Source of the DNA: Owenia fusiformis | Lineage: Eukaryota > Annelida > Polychaeta > Sabellida > Oweniidae | Assembly (NCBI GenBank): GCA_903813345.2 | Contig: CAIIXF020000002.1 | Coordinates: 31,678,926-31,738,925 of the forward strand | Length of the DNA: 60,000 bases | Direction: 5' to 3' | Shown here: positions 1 through 11,465 of the stretch, in pieces | How positions within the stretch are numbered: position 1 is the stretch's first letter | How the letters are laid out: each line of letters opens with the position of its first letter | Notes under the pieces: model-generated | Told to the model about the DNA's origin: nothing | The model's input: only the letters and a program-made list of their open reading frames with translations | The model's database searches: none | Position numbers and translations under genes: made by a program

Positions 1-614
1 AAACATGGTTTAATTTTTCAAATATGGCTGAACCTCATTGTTCAAATTGGGAGGTGTTTACATTTTAAGTTTTTTTTTAACACGGGCTTCAATGGAAGGA
101 ATAACAGGACCAGAAAACATTTTTCACATTGGGAGGTGTTCGGATAAGAGAGATGTTCCTGTATATGTAACATACAGGTTGATGATGTTTACATTTTTCA
201 AGAGCACGTTTTTAAAGTTGAGTAGCCAAAACAGAAAAGTTCAATGATACTTCAGGCTAACAAACAGTTTTATCTGATCTCATCTTGATCCTCATTATCA
301 TTCATCACAAAAATACTTGACGAGATAAGCAAAAAATAATACTCATAAAAAATCATCTCAAACTCCCAAACAGGTGAGATCAAAAATCAAAGTTCTGATG
401 AATAAATTTCATCGAGCAATAGTTATACCAATGAACTGAACTTCACATTGACTTCTGGGAGGCTTTGTTTACATTGTGAACATTATAACCTTTACACAGA
501 AGGCAACATACAAACCTGCAAACTATATTTATCATGGCTTCCCTATAAATTACCTTGATTGATCATGTTGGCCTGTTTGAAATATGTTTACCCATCCAGT
601 TACCAGGCTAATAA

Positions 615-785
615 CATCTACATGCCCTCAATATAATACAGGTTATAACACACATTCTTCTTCAATATACTCATATACATGCCCTCAATATAATACAGGT
701 TATAACACACATTCTCCTTCAATATACTCATATACATGCCCTCAATATAATACAGGTTATAACATCCATTTTTCTTCAATATACT
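615..785. repeat. 57-bp tandem repeat, 3 copies
   Basis: Three near-identical 57-bp units starting at about 615, 672 and 733 share a core reading acatgccctcaatataatac. The period is a multiple of three, so an open frame runs through it (584-901) encoding a YNTGYNTHS-type repeat. It has no other coding support and is best read as a minisatellite. Confidence 0.75.
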
Positions 786-829
786 GGACCCTTTTCAAAA
801 GCTTGGCATCACACCACACCTCCCAAAGG

Positions 830-952
830 AAACTTCTTGGTCCCATCTGCCATAGACTTCCATGTTTAAAAACATTAAAATGTGAACACCTGCCAATCTG
901 AGCACTTTTGACCAGTTGCATACACATAAAACAGGTTTTACTGTATCGTAAC
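830..952. repeat. Degenerate CAGTAAAACCTG-family element
   Basis: The right end reads as the reverse complement of CAGTAAAACCTG (around 940-950), with internal gaacacct and cttccatg pieces. The same terminal motif recurs at 17,155, 37,588, 44,915 and 48,724. A related piece with two 'gggaggtgtt' motifs lies at about 49-140. The family looks like a pogo/Tigger-type non-autonomous DNA element; that is inference from the terminal sequence. Confidence 0.4.
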
Positions 953-2253
953 ATTTTCTAAGGAGGTTTTTGGCATTTCATGCATAGAGTCAGGTAGCCT
1001 AAAGCAAGTGTGACTTTGAAAGGATATGATATGATACTGATATGTAAATCTTCGAATTCATTTCTAATACCCATTTAATAAGGATGTACTCCAAACATGT
1101 CAAACATAAAAGGCAATTTAGGATTACTTGGTAGATCTCATCAAATACAACATTTCTTTAAATGATCTCATACTTGAAGTTAATATAATGCACGGCCAAT
1201 TTCCTCTTTATAATCCTACTCATTCTTAGAATTCTTGCTGAAGAAATAATCTACATAAGATTCCATGTTGAAGTACATTCACGAAATTAAAGTTGCTTGA
1301 ATAAATGATAAGAGCTAGAAAATTGATGGATGGGATAAATGAATATATTTAATTAAAGCCATGTAACCACATGATTTATTCATATCCTTGAATGTGTATC
1401 ATTTTTTATTCGGTGGTAAGGAAAATGACAGAACATGACGTAATTATAGAGATAAATGGATAACACAAAATATAACATCAGTTTTCATCCAGGGGGTTCT
1501 TTTTAATGACATCTCAGATATTTCAATTCCAATCCAGGTATGTACTCTGAAGTCAGAACTTCTTTCAATTTCATGCAGCTTTTCACCAATCTGAGCACTT
1601 TTTGCATGCATTTTTGAGCCAAAAGTGTAAAAAGTCCCCCCCCCCCTGTTAAAACTTGGCTACATGCAAGCAGTCCATACTGTTTTTTAAGTTTAACATG
1701 CTATATAACTTCTTACATTCTTAAGGAGCACATTTTTTACTTAAATGTTACCATGTAGACTAAATAAAGTCAATAAATACAAGTATGGTTATACTGGTGT
1801 GACATGTAACATGCATAAAAAATGTAAAATTTTTTCGTTAACAAATCCTGAGCATTTCCTTCAAATCTTGATAACCTACGAGGTCAACTTTTTATATACA
1901 TGTACATGCTTTATTTATATATGCATTACTGCAAGATGTTAGCCTTGACACACCTGTACACAAGGTAAAGATAGCTGCGTATATAAATGAATGATAGTAA
2001 TTAGGTTATGGGTTGGTTGCATGTACATGTTGCTCATTAGCACCATGTGCTATCAGTAAAGTAAATGTCATTGCACAGGTAGGTTTAATAGTTGAGAAAA
2101 GTGATATGTTTATCAGTAAGGGTATTTACATCCAGATTGTACATATTTTATGATGTAAGACAACTTACACATCCAGTATAAAAGGAGGACATTTATGTAG
2201 AAAAACAGGAAAGTCAGAATAAGGTAAGTTTGGGCCATACATAATTAGTCATT

Positions 2254-2447
2254 GCTGAAGTGAGGATTTACCATGTTAAAACAAGAGAATTTTGAAGAGG
2301 CCATTGATCAGTGGATGAGAGTATAAACAATGTAAAATATACACATTTCAGGAGATATATACATGTATCGAGACAACTTTGAAAACTATGGGGGCTTTCA
2401 AACCACCATGGTTTTGAAATGGTGATAGAAATCAACTACTCATTTAT
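2254..2447. repeat. Dispersed ~195-bp repeat, copy A
   Basis: From gctgaagtgaggattt to the catttat end, this matches 55,332-55,518 along its whole length with scattered substitutions, in the same orientation. No terminal inverted repeat, poly-A tail or tRNA-like box was recognised, so the class is unknown. Confidence 0.7.
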
Positions 2448-3416
2448 CTCTTGCCCAAACTATAACTGTTAGGTTTAAATTTCAAAGATTAGGGAGATAA
2501 AGTTACATGTTTTAAAGCTTGCATGTGATTATGATCCCAATACATTACTGTCCTCCTCTCAACTGGATTTCCAGCCATCTAGTACAACTATTTTCCTAAC
2601 ACTGTTAAACTCAATTAGGAAGTACACGGTAAATGTGATGAAGGGGAAAACTTATTCAAAGAGGAAAATTATTCTACATGTTCATATACAAGTTATCATC
2701 AAAAATCATCCATCATCAAGATCTATTCATAGAATGTAATAGCAAACTTGGATACATAATCATTTATATTTAGCAAGGGTTATGTATTGGAGGCTGAAAG
2801 CGTTAAAACAGTGGCTCATTCATCAAAGCAGACTGACAGAACATGAACCTTCAATTAGCTTATTTGGTGAGAATCACTATTTGTTGGTGCTATTCCATTC
2901 TTAAATTTTGTATCAGTGAAGCCTGATACCCTCCATCTTTCTACCTTACAAAGTATATTGTACAATGATCCGATTTGCGAAAAAATGAGTTGCCATCGTA
3001 GCATAGTGTTTTTTTATTATAGCATGCATCTCCTTTCTGTGTCTTATAGACATTTTGATTATACAGTATATGAGAATGATCATCCAGAGAATGATGGTTT
3101 AACTCATAAATACTTGTGAAAGAGACCATGTAAGATGCCTGGTTGTTTTCAGCATTTCAATATTGGTGCAAATGAATAGCTAGATTGTTTTTGCTGTTTT
3201 CAATTCATAAAGCACATCAATTTCAATGCACGCTGACAGGTTCAATGACCTCACAGTATGTGGATCTTTCTGAATGATGCTATTCAACTGTTCAAAACAT
3301 TAGAATAGAATATTGGCTTAGTGAACACAACATTTTGAAAGTTATTTCTTGACCATTTTTCTCAAAAAATGAGGTCCGATTTAGAAAACAGTAAGTCAAC
3401 CTTAGGTGACAGGCTA

Positions 3417-3558
3417 ATGCCTGGGTCACATTTGCTCCAATCCATCGGCCGGCACCCACCCGATTGAGTGTTTTGCTCAATATTGTATTCAATTTTGAAC
3501 AAAATACTCAATCGGCCGGGCGCCGTAGTGAAAATCGGAGCAAATGTGACCAAGGCAT
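3417..3558. mobile_element. 142-bp palindromic MITE, TA-flanked (copy 1)
   Basis: The ends are near-perfect inverted repeats beginning ATGCCTGGGTCACATTTGC, flanked by TA on both sides. The interior continues the palindrome (cggccg, attgagt, aatattg/caattttg), so the element can fold over its whole length. The TA flanks suggest mobilisation by an IS630/Tc1/mariner-group transposase. Related copies are at 3,715 and 20,815. Confidence 0.8.
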
Positions 3559-3714
3559 TACTGTGCTAGAAACTTAGTTCAATAAATATACAGGTATTTA
3601 TACCAGATGACCTTGCCTATCCCTGCTTTAAGAAGCTATCATCATTTATTATGCTACTAATGGATCATTATTTGTAAAAATAGGGCTATCAGATGCACAT
3701 CTTTAGCATCTATT

Positions 3715-3862
3715 TAAAGCCATGGTTACATTCGTTCGAATTGCTCTTCAACACTGACGTCCTGCCGATGAGTATTTTATTCAAAACTGAATGTAATTTT
3801 GAACAGAGAACTCATCGGCCATGCGCCAAACCTGAAAATCGGAGCAAATGTGATCACGGCAT
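3715..3862. mobile_element. Diverged copy of the 142-bp MITE (copy 2)
   Basis: It shares the atgagtattttattcaaaac and tcggagcaaatgtga segments with the copy at 3,417, which lies only about 150 bp upstream. Its ends have decayed (gccatggttacatt on the left, tgatcacggcat on the right). Confidence 0.65.
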
Positions 3863-4662
3863 AAAAGCACTACTTAATCATAATCCAGCAGTAACAAACT
3901 GATATTAACAGACATTTTTCTGTGCTTTTTCCATGCCATTCTCTTTGTTTTAATTAAATGGAAGTTAATATTTTCTAGGATTGCTATTGAGTATTCACAT
4001 CATGTCAGTTTATGTTTATCTCTCGACAGGTTCACTATTTTCCTATTTCTTTTATTTTAAAACATGAATATGGTGATATTTCTAATTCTCAGGTGGTGGC
4101 TGGTCTAATTTATAGCAGGTCATCACCCGTAGATTAATTGTAACACGAAAACAAATATTATACATGGAATTATTGGTCACAAATTTAATTAAAAATAATT
4201 CCATGAAATCCTATGTCAAGATTCTTATTTTAAATTACAAACGACAACTAATTCATCAGTTTTATCATTCATTCAAAGATGAAGGAAGTGAATCTGATTA
4301 GATTATAAAAAAAATATAGGGAATAAGAAATCTGCTTACCATTAGATATCGACTATCTTACAGCATATCAAAGCAGTCATTAAAAAGAAGATATTAAACA
4401 GACAGAACAAATAAAAATGACAAATATGTTGCTTGGTTACGTCACGACATGAAAACAGGAAAGTATTGATCTCAATATTACACTGTTAGATCTATATTTA
4501 AACCTCCTTACTTGGTTATAGACTTGGTGCCTCTTACTACTTACTGATAACATAATGCCATTCTCAGTCTTAGATCAATGGCAACTGATAACATATGAAG
4601 AGATTGTTGCATTGAAGACATATATGTCTAACTTTGAACAGCTCTTTAATGAATATATAAAT

Positions 4663-4796
4663 GCAAGGAGCTCACACATCTCGAACTCACAACCTCATGT
4701 TTCACTGACGGCACCAAGCATGTTCAGTGCTCTAAGACTGCTTGGCCAACTTAACCAGACAACCCCAAAAAGGTTGTTTCTGATCAGCCATTTGAA
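4663..4796 (-). repeat. tRNA-derived SINE-like repeat, copy 1
   Basis: Read on the minus strand it has an A-box-like ttggccaagcagtcttagag and a B-box-like ggttgtgagttcgagat about 45 bases apart, a spacing like that of long-variable-arm (Leu/Ser) tRNAs. Upstream lies a 40-base extension shared with the copy at 33,748. Stems are too degenerate for a functional tRNA. A frame at 4,555-4,818 crosses it and is not credible as a gene. Confidence 0.55.
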
Positions 4797-4995
4797 TACA
4801 TTATTCATGAAATATTAGACTGGGTTATCAGTCTCTGTAATTTTCTTGATGGATGATTGTGATGGAAGAGAATAATTTTATGCAATAGTCAGCTTCTGTT
4901 GACTTCCTGTTGTTTTCATTTACATCTATTTACAAGCATTAACTCCCAGGAATTCAATTAATCTGATGTTTTCTATTGAAAAATAAACACCTCCA

Positions 4996-5200
4996 GGCCC
5001 GTAGCCAGGATTTGCCAAGGGGGGGTTCATTTTTCAAAAATTTCCAGGGGGGGTTCATATTTGACAATTTTGGCCCAAATATGGTTAAAATCACTTGAGA
5101 AGTGCTCAAAATGGTGAAAAATTGCATGATTTTGAAAAAAAAATTTGGTCGGGGGGGGGGGGGGTGCTGAATAACAACATCAGGCCCATTTTGGGAGACT
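4996..5200. repeat. CAGGCCCGTAGCCAGGA-type transposon relic
   Basis: It begins caggcccgtagccaggattt and contains runs of G and 'ggggggttcat' repeats, a composition seen in widespread DNA-transposon relics of invertebrates. A second fragment with caggcccgtagctgg lies at 16,997. No terminal repeat was identified on the right side. Confidence 0.45.
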
Positions 5201-6272
5201 TATCTCATTGAATTTCCAGGACTTTACAGCAAATTATAACCCTTTGTATCATACAGAGGATCAACTTGTTATTGTCACGTAAAACATTATGCTATCCTCA
5301 TAGACAATTAGTATGCGGAATGATAAAAACATCTCCATCATGTCCATGGCCCATCGTCTTATACGTGACTAATATCTGCTCATCCATTCGTTTAATAATA
5401 AACTATTCTCTGAGGAAGAACATTAAGGTAATGAGTGACTTTTGCTATCATTTATGATATGTATACAAGATGACATGCTTTAGAAAAAGATGACGACATA
5501 TGATATTGCTTGAAATCTTCAGTTAGCCAGTTTTAAGCCATACTATGTGATGTAAACTGTTTTGACCTCCCCCACATCCCCCTCTCTGCCAAACTCAGGT
5601 TGGAGATTCCATGCATGGCTGCTAAACAAGGTTAATCTTTGAAATATTGAAGTCAAGTCAAGAGGCATCTTGAACCAATCCATTATGGATGTATTAATAT
5701 GGTTGCAATGACCTCATTCACTATTTCCTCAACCTCTTTGTTTGAAATTGAAATTACTTGAGTAGTCGCAGTCCTAGCCACAATATATTGAGAATCAACA
5801 CAGGATTGAGGGTGCTAATTAGTGCACAGCGTGATAGAAACACCAACTTGCACTCACAGTGAGTTTGAGACACTTTATCCTGTCCTTATGTCAGTAAGCA
5901 TATTAGCAATATTTCATTATAAATTCAAGTACATGAACATGGATATATGACCTTCATCTGCAGTTGGCACATTAGTCTACATGGCTCAATGATATGACCT
6001 GCTTGTTTTGTACTGGATCCTGGCCTAATGCTGTAAATAAGGTTATTTCTAGTCTTATGGTAACCCATGGGAAATCACAGTGCATAAAGTTAGGCTAGAG
6101 CATATCAATTTCAGTTCAATGTTTAACATAACATATGGTTTTATATAGAAAGATAGATGATGAATTTATTTTTATTAAATTGTCAACATTCTGCAACATA
6201 TTCTCAAATTATATGAAATTTGTTAGAATGTAGTTTATTTTCCATAAATACAGCATTGAACTTATGACTTAC

Positions 6273-6551
6273 TAGTTCAACAAGTTAAACCCAATACCAC
6301 GGCTTTCATTTATAATCTGAGTGTTCTTGTTGCCGTGGTTGGGTTTAACTTCCGTGCTATGCTTTCATTTGTTGCAAATTCTCACTATCAGTTATTAATA
6401 AAACGCGCATGGAATTCCATGCGCTGCCATAGGCCATCATTAAAATTTTTTGCATCAAGGGCCGAATAGGCACGGATGTTAAACCTAGGGCGGGCCACAA
6501 GAAATGTCAGATAAGAAATAAGGCCCAGACTAGGTTTAACTTGTTGAACTA
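6273..6551. mobile_element. 279-bp Mutator-like MITE with perfect 9-bp TSD
   Basis: Terminal inverted repeats TAGTTCAACAAGTTAAACC / GGTTTAACTTGTTGAACTA are exact over 19 bp. The flanks are an exact 9-bp direct repeat, atgacttac (6,264-6,272 and 6,552-6,560), the length typical of Mutator-like elements. Inside is a perfect 20-bp palindrome at 6,405-6,424 centred on an EcoRI-like gaattc. No open frame, so it is non-autonomous. Confidence 0.85.
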
Positions 6552-7018
6552 ATGACTTACTAGTTTGAGAATGTCATGTCTGTGCTAAACATTTCATATA
6601 TTTATACTAGCCTTAGATGAAGCAGGTGTTATACTTGAATATAAATTACATTAGGGTAGTTATAGCTATTGGGCCATGCAGATACATACAACTGAAAGGT
6701 GAAATCATGAGAGAATATCTGATATGATCATCAAATAGCATTTATGTAGTTTTTATGAATCTATTTATCGTTTTTATCATTTTGGAACATTCACAAGGTT
6801 TCAAATTTGGAAAGGAAAAGTAGATATTAGGGATATTTCAAGTAAACAGGTACACAATAGGAAAATATTTGGCAGCATAATTGAAAAAACAGAAATATGT
6901 CGATTCACAATATTGCTCAAATGATCAAATGATTGGTAATGATAATAAATTTTGTGTTTTTGTGTACTTCCAGATGATAGATGGCATTACTAGTTGCATA
7001 ATGGATTAGCCAATCAAG

Positions 7019-9751
7019 ATGCAGGAGGGACACAAGGGACACAGTGCAATGTCAGTCAAGTTGAACATGGGCAACAGGGTTCATCTTCTTGCCATAGTTT
7101 TGATTCTAGTCTGTCTCAGAACAGTAATGTCTTGTCCAGATGCCTGTGACTGCTCAGATGGAATATCAGCAATATGTACTAATGCCAATCTTGAAGCGCC
7201 ACCTAGTGGACTACCACGCAATATTATACATCTCAATCTACATAACAACAACATTGAGAACCTATCAGGCAGCCTCAATCAGTATTCTAGCCTACGTACA
7301 CTGAATATAAGTCGCAACCGATTAAGCAGTATAACAAATCAGTCATTCTTCGGATTACGTCATTTAGAAGTCTTAGATTTGTCAAATAACCATATTCAGG
7401 AATCCGCTCTTTATGCCATAAATGCTCTCCCAAATCTACTGGAGCTCCACATGTCCAACTGTTCAGTGAGTTCTATCGACAACACTTGGATGAGGACATT
7501 CAATAAACTTAAACTCTTGGATTTAAGTCATAATCAAATAGCCTCAATACCGGACAGTACTTTCAGATATCTAACAAGCATGAACTTTCTGGATCTATCC
7601 CATAATTACATCACAAATGTCACAATGACAAGCTTTCTCGGCCTCGGACTACTAGAGCAACTCTATATGGATTATAACTCCCTGAGTGAGCTGGGCAACT
7701 ATGGGTTCACATACCTATATACACTTAAGACATTATCTGTAACATATAATCAGCTGACTAATCTGACGTCCAAAGCCCTACAAGGCTTGATCAGCCTCAG
7801 GAGGTTCTTTCTCCAGCATAATACCCTGCTATGTCTCGATGATAACGTTCTCTCCCCTCTAGAGGAGCTTCAAGTCCTGGACATTAGCCATAATGACATT
7901 GACCTCTTGGAACCTGACGTCTTCAAAATGAATAATAAACTTGAGGAGTTATATATCAGTGCAATGCCACGCCTTAAAGCATTTATACCTGGAACATTCA
8001 ATGGTCTTGTGAACTTAGAAACACTTGATATAAGCAACAATGGAAACCTCTCTGGCTTGGAGCTTGATATCTTCCAGCCACTCCGCGCCATGAAAACATT
8101 ATATCTACATTCCAGCAACCTCCACCAAGTTCCCCGTCACTTCTTCAGTAATCTGACCAAACTCCATACATTGTCGCTACATGGTAATCCACTCGGGTGT
8201 AACTGTGTGAGCAAATGGATCAAAGACACTATACTAGACCAGTCATTACTGCCACGTCTGCTGGAGCCCCTTGAATTGAAATGTGAAACCCCTCAGCAAT
8301 TAAAGGGCTGGAATTTTGGAGATATTCCCGATATGAATTTCACCTGTATTCCACCAGTGGTTGTGAGACATACCAAACGTGGCTGGTTTAAAGTTGGGTC
8401 TACAGCCATCTTAGATTGTGAAACATCGGGGGATCCGCCTCCCTCAGTAACATGGATATCACCCCGCGGGAAAGTGCTCACATACATGCACCACAGAATC
8501 CATGAATACGTCCCTATGGATCAAGTACAGCAGGATTGGTTTCATGAAAATCATTACTGGCATAAGACTGATGAATACCACCATATCACTGATTTTGAAA
8601 ACCGCATCCATCTACTCGACAATGGAAGTCTATATATAGACTATGTCTTACGTAATGATGGTGGGGAATATACATGCATTGCTCGTAATATCGCAGGAAA
8701 TGACACTGCCGTAACGCTCTTAAAGCTGAATTATGAACGAATGCAAACCATCAAAATATGGAGTATAATATTTGGATGTGCGGCTGCTGGAGTATTCATG
8801 GTGCTTAGTATTATCATTGGCTGTATCCGAATGGCTGTAGACAAGTGCAAAAGTCGCCAAAAGAAGAAACGAAAGACAATCCGAGAAATTGTGGACAACA
8901 TTGATGCATACAAGACTCTACATTGGGAGAAATTCCGGGAGCATTATAATATTCAGAAATTCAGGGATAACTATCATGTGCATGTAGGGAAACTCAAGGA
9001 GCAGTTGTATGGTCAGATGACCCGCATGCAGGATCATTATCATACGCAGATCAACAAAATCAAAGAGAACGGCTCTACTCAGATGGAGAAACTGCGGACC
9101 AATTACAACGAACAGTTAGGCAAAATGAAGGACTATAAATCACAACATATGGAGAAGATACGTGAGAATTATGCAGTTAAAGTCCTAAGAATCCGAGAGT
9201 ATAGCTCGACACAAATGGAGAAATTACGTGAAAATTACAGACTCCAACAGAATCATATTATGAAGATCCTCGAGCTGATGAACTTTGACCAGTGCAAGGG
9301 GGTCATTGAGGCCGAGTGCATTCGCACTGAGAGCATGCTATTTGACACTGAGATGATGCTGGATCTGAACTCAGAGCCAGATCAGGCCATGTCAGTGATC
9401 TCTAGCGAATATATGACAGCTGACAACTCTCGTAGTAACTCTGAGGCATGTCTCAATGAGGGATATAATGACAACCCCGATGCCAGTGATGACCTCAACG
9501 ATCAGACTGAACATAACACAATCGCTCTCATAGAACCAGAGGATTTACCACATGAAAACACAGGAATTCACTCAACAGACCCAGAGATCTCTTCACGTGA
9601 CAACACAGGAGGTAGCTTAATAGACCCAGAATGCACAGGAGGTGACAGTGAAGAGAGCCCCCTACATTCCCCAAATGAACCTAGCACAGTGATCTTTCTA
9701 GGGGACAATGGTACTCAAGCTGTCCATATGGTGAACGAGACCACAATATGA
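7019..9751 (+). CDS. LRR/Ig single-pass membrane receptor-like protein
   Basis: A 910-residue uninterrupted frame. An in-frame TAG at 7,007-7,009 makes this the first Met, though Met17 sits closer to the hydrophobic signal segment (about residues 21-36) and may be the real start. Order: Cys-rich LRR N-cap (CPDACDC, from Cys39), about 14 leucine-rich repeats (69-390), LRR C-cap (about 388-440), one Ig domain with Cys near 465 and Cys in GEYTC near 552, a membrane helix (about 577-601), then a basic juxtamembrane stretch. The cytoplasmic part has ten consecutive 11-residue repeats and an acidic tail ending TTI, which fits a class I PDZ ligand. Family knowledge suggests a cell-surface adhesion or signalling role; the ligand is unknown. 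It is intronless in its coding part; an acceptor-like cag at 6,971-6,973 could mark a 5' UTR intron. Confidence 0.93.
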   Translation: MQEGHKGHSAMSVKLNMGNRVHLLAIVLILVCLRTVMSCPDACDCSDGISAICTNANLEAPPSGLPRNIIHLNLHNNNIENLSGSLNQYSSLRTLNISRNRLSSITNQSFFGLRHLEVLDLSNNHIQESALYAINALPNLLELHMSNCSVSSIDNTWMRTFNKLKLLDLSHNQIASIPDSTFRYLTSMNFLDLSHNYITNVTMTSFLGLGLLEQLYMDYNSLSELGNYGFTYLYTLKTLSVTYNQLTNLTSKALQGLISLRRFFLQHNTLLCLDDNVLSPLEELQVLDISHNDIDLLEPDVFKMNNKLEELYISAMPRLKAFIPGTFNGLVNLETLDISNNGNLSGLELDIFQPLRAMKTLYLHSSNLHQVPRHFFSNLTKLHTLSLHGNPLGCNCVSKWIKDTILDQSLLPRLLEPLELKCETPQQLKGWNFGDIPDMNFTCIPPVVVRHTKRGWFKVGSTAILDCETSGDPPPSVTWISPRGKVLTYMHHRIHEYVPMDQVQQDWFHENHYWHKTDEYHHITDFENRIHLLDNGSLYIDYVLRNDGGEYTCIARNIAGNDTAVTLLKLNYERMQTIKIWSIIFGCAAAGVFMVLSIIIGCIRMAVDKCKSRQKKKRKTIREIVDNIDAYKTLHWEKFREHYNIQKFRDNYHVHVGKLKEQLYGQMTRMQDHYHTQINKIKENGSTQMEKLRTNYNEQLGKMKDYKSQHMEKIRENYAVKVLRIREYSSTQMEKLRENYRLQQNHIMKILELMNFDQCKGVIEAECIRTESMLFDTEMMLDLNSEPDQAMSVISSEYMTADNSRSNSEACLNEGYNDNPDASDDLNDQTEHNTIALIEPEDLPHENTGIHSTDPEISSRDNTGGSLIDPECTGGDSEESPLHSPNEPSTVIFLGDNGTQAVHMVNETTI

Positions 9752-10782
9752 CACACATTACATTAGATAATTAAGAAGGGGTCACAGAAACAACAAACAT
9801 TGATTCTTATGATCCACTCCCCTATTACAGTATAAAAGTGGATAATGAACAGTGTAAAAAACATTCAAAATTGTTAGTTCTGGTTATTTTGTTGGGGGAA
9901 ATGTACACAAGTTCAAACATTTAGAAACTTGTGCATGTTATTCCCAAATGAATTGTTATTTAGTATTTGTAAATAAGTTGTATTAAACATGTTAAATAAG
10001 CACATCAGAGATATTATAGAACAAACGAGGGCTTTTGTTTTAAGCGTACATTTTAACAAAAACTATGAATACGGCCAAATCACATTGCACACAACTTTCG
10101 GATGAATATGTTGTAAATATCTCAAGAACTAAAACACCCTAGCAACCAGAAAATACAGGTTCCCTTGCCACTGGGAATTACATGTACACCAGATACAATA
10201 ACATTTGCCTACTAAGAAGGGTGTATTTGTAACATTTTAAAACATTCATATTTCAACTATATTTTTGGGGGTAATAAACTCTAAACTTGTCAAAACAATT
10301 GTACATTTTCTATAGAAACTATTAATAATAGAGATCCAGACAACATATAGATAATATATGACAACATTGTATAATTTTTTTGTTTCTCCAAGATTTGCCA
10401 ATGAATCCCATTGAGAATAGGCCTTCATAATGATACAGTATTTTGGTCAGACTATTTCATTGTAACATATTGAGTAATTTTAATAAGAAAGCACAAAAGA
10501 AACAGTAGGTTTCAATTTGCAGTATCTGGAAAAGCCTCGTTATATATGGAGTTTATGATAGACTGAACATATATATGTATTTGGTGCTGAGAATGAAATG
10601 GAGTTGTGCAATATAAATTGCTTCTAAAAGTGCATATATTATGAAGTGTTAAAATGAAATGATGAAAAAAAGAATAAATAAGTAGTATTGTAAAGTCAGC
10701 AATTACTGGTGTAAAGTTTAATTTCAAAATATTTCAGTTTAACAAACTTTATTTTTGTTAGCTAAATAGTATGTTATAAATA

Positions 10783-10851
10783 CAGGGTGTCCAAAAAGTT
10801 TTTTATTATTACAATGCAAACTCTATGTAAAGAGACTTTATGGACACCATG
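10783..10851. mobile_element. 69-bp mariner-type miniature element
   Basis: CAGGGTGTCCAAAAAGTTTT at the left end is mirrored by an imperfect agactttatggacaccatg at the right, with TA on both outer sides (10,781-10,782 and 10,852-10,853). The GGGTGTCC terminus also occurs at the ends of the larger element at 41,917-43,390. Confidence 0.65.
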
Positions 10852-11465
10852 TATTATTATGGGAAAGTCACCCATTATTGGTGTAATACTAAAAGTAGAA
10901 AATATTTCACTTAACAAGCTATATATTTCTTCTAGCTAAATATCATGATATTAGAGAACATATCAAACATGTAAAATATAAAGGCAGTTGAACTAAAATG
11001 TGAAGGATATGATAAACAAATCTAAGCATGTTTATCATAATATGTGGGTAGATACACTTTTGATGCTTGTTATATTTACACAGTGCAAAAGAAAAGTGAC
11101 ATTTATATTTATGCATCTGCAAGATTATATATGCACTTTTTGGATTCTAAATGGATTATTTGTCCATGCACTATACTGTAAATGTACTTCTGCACATCAA
11201 GGAGTGCTTCTACCCACAATGTCCTGCTTGTAACAACTGATTTTAAAAACAAACATGTACAAAATGTGCAACAGTTAAACAGCAACAGTTAAAGGTTGGG
11301 GAGAAAGCACACATTATAAATTAACCAGAATATTATTGCACTGAAGCAGATACACTTAACTGAATTTTTAGATCAAGTATTTGAAAGTTGAGTATTATCA
11401 ACATGAAAAGACATACTTAGGCCTAGATGACTTTTATTATCTTAAGACTTCTGGTTGGTATGGTA

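Larger units (their letters stand above)
1..7018. other. Gene-poor left flank with repeat relics
   Basis: No exon with recognisable homology or coding texture was found on either strand. The stretch is AT-rich and holds the individually listed repeats, separated by unrecognised sequence (roughly 960-2,250, 2,450-3,410, 3,870-4,660 and 5,210-6,260). The missing C-terminal exons of GLYR1 would lie here or beyond position 1 if that gene is intact; I looked for the conserved dehydrogenase segments and saw none. Confidence 0.5.

Noticed and set aside
584-901. 105-codon frame over a tandem repeat
   Set aside because: Openness follows from the 57-bp period; no homology and no splice or promoter support.
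4555-4818. 87-codon frame
   Set aside because: It crosses a tRNA-derived repeat that reads on the opposite strand.
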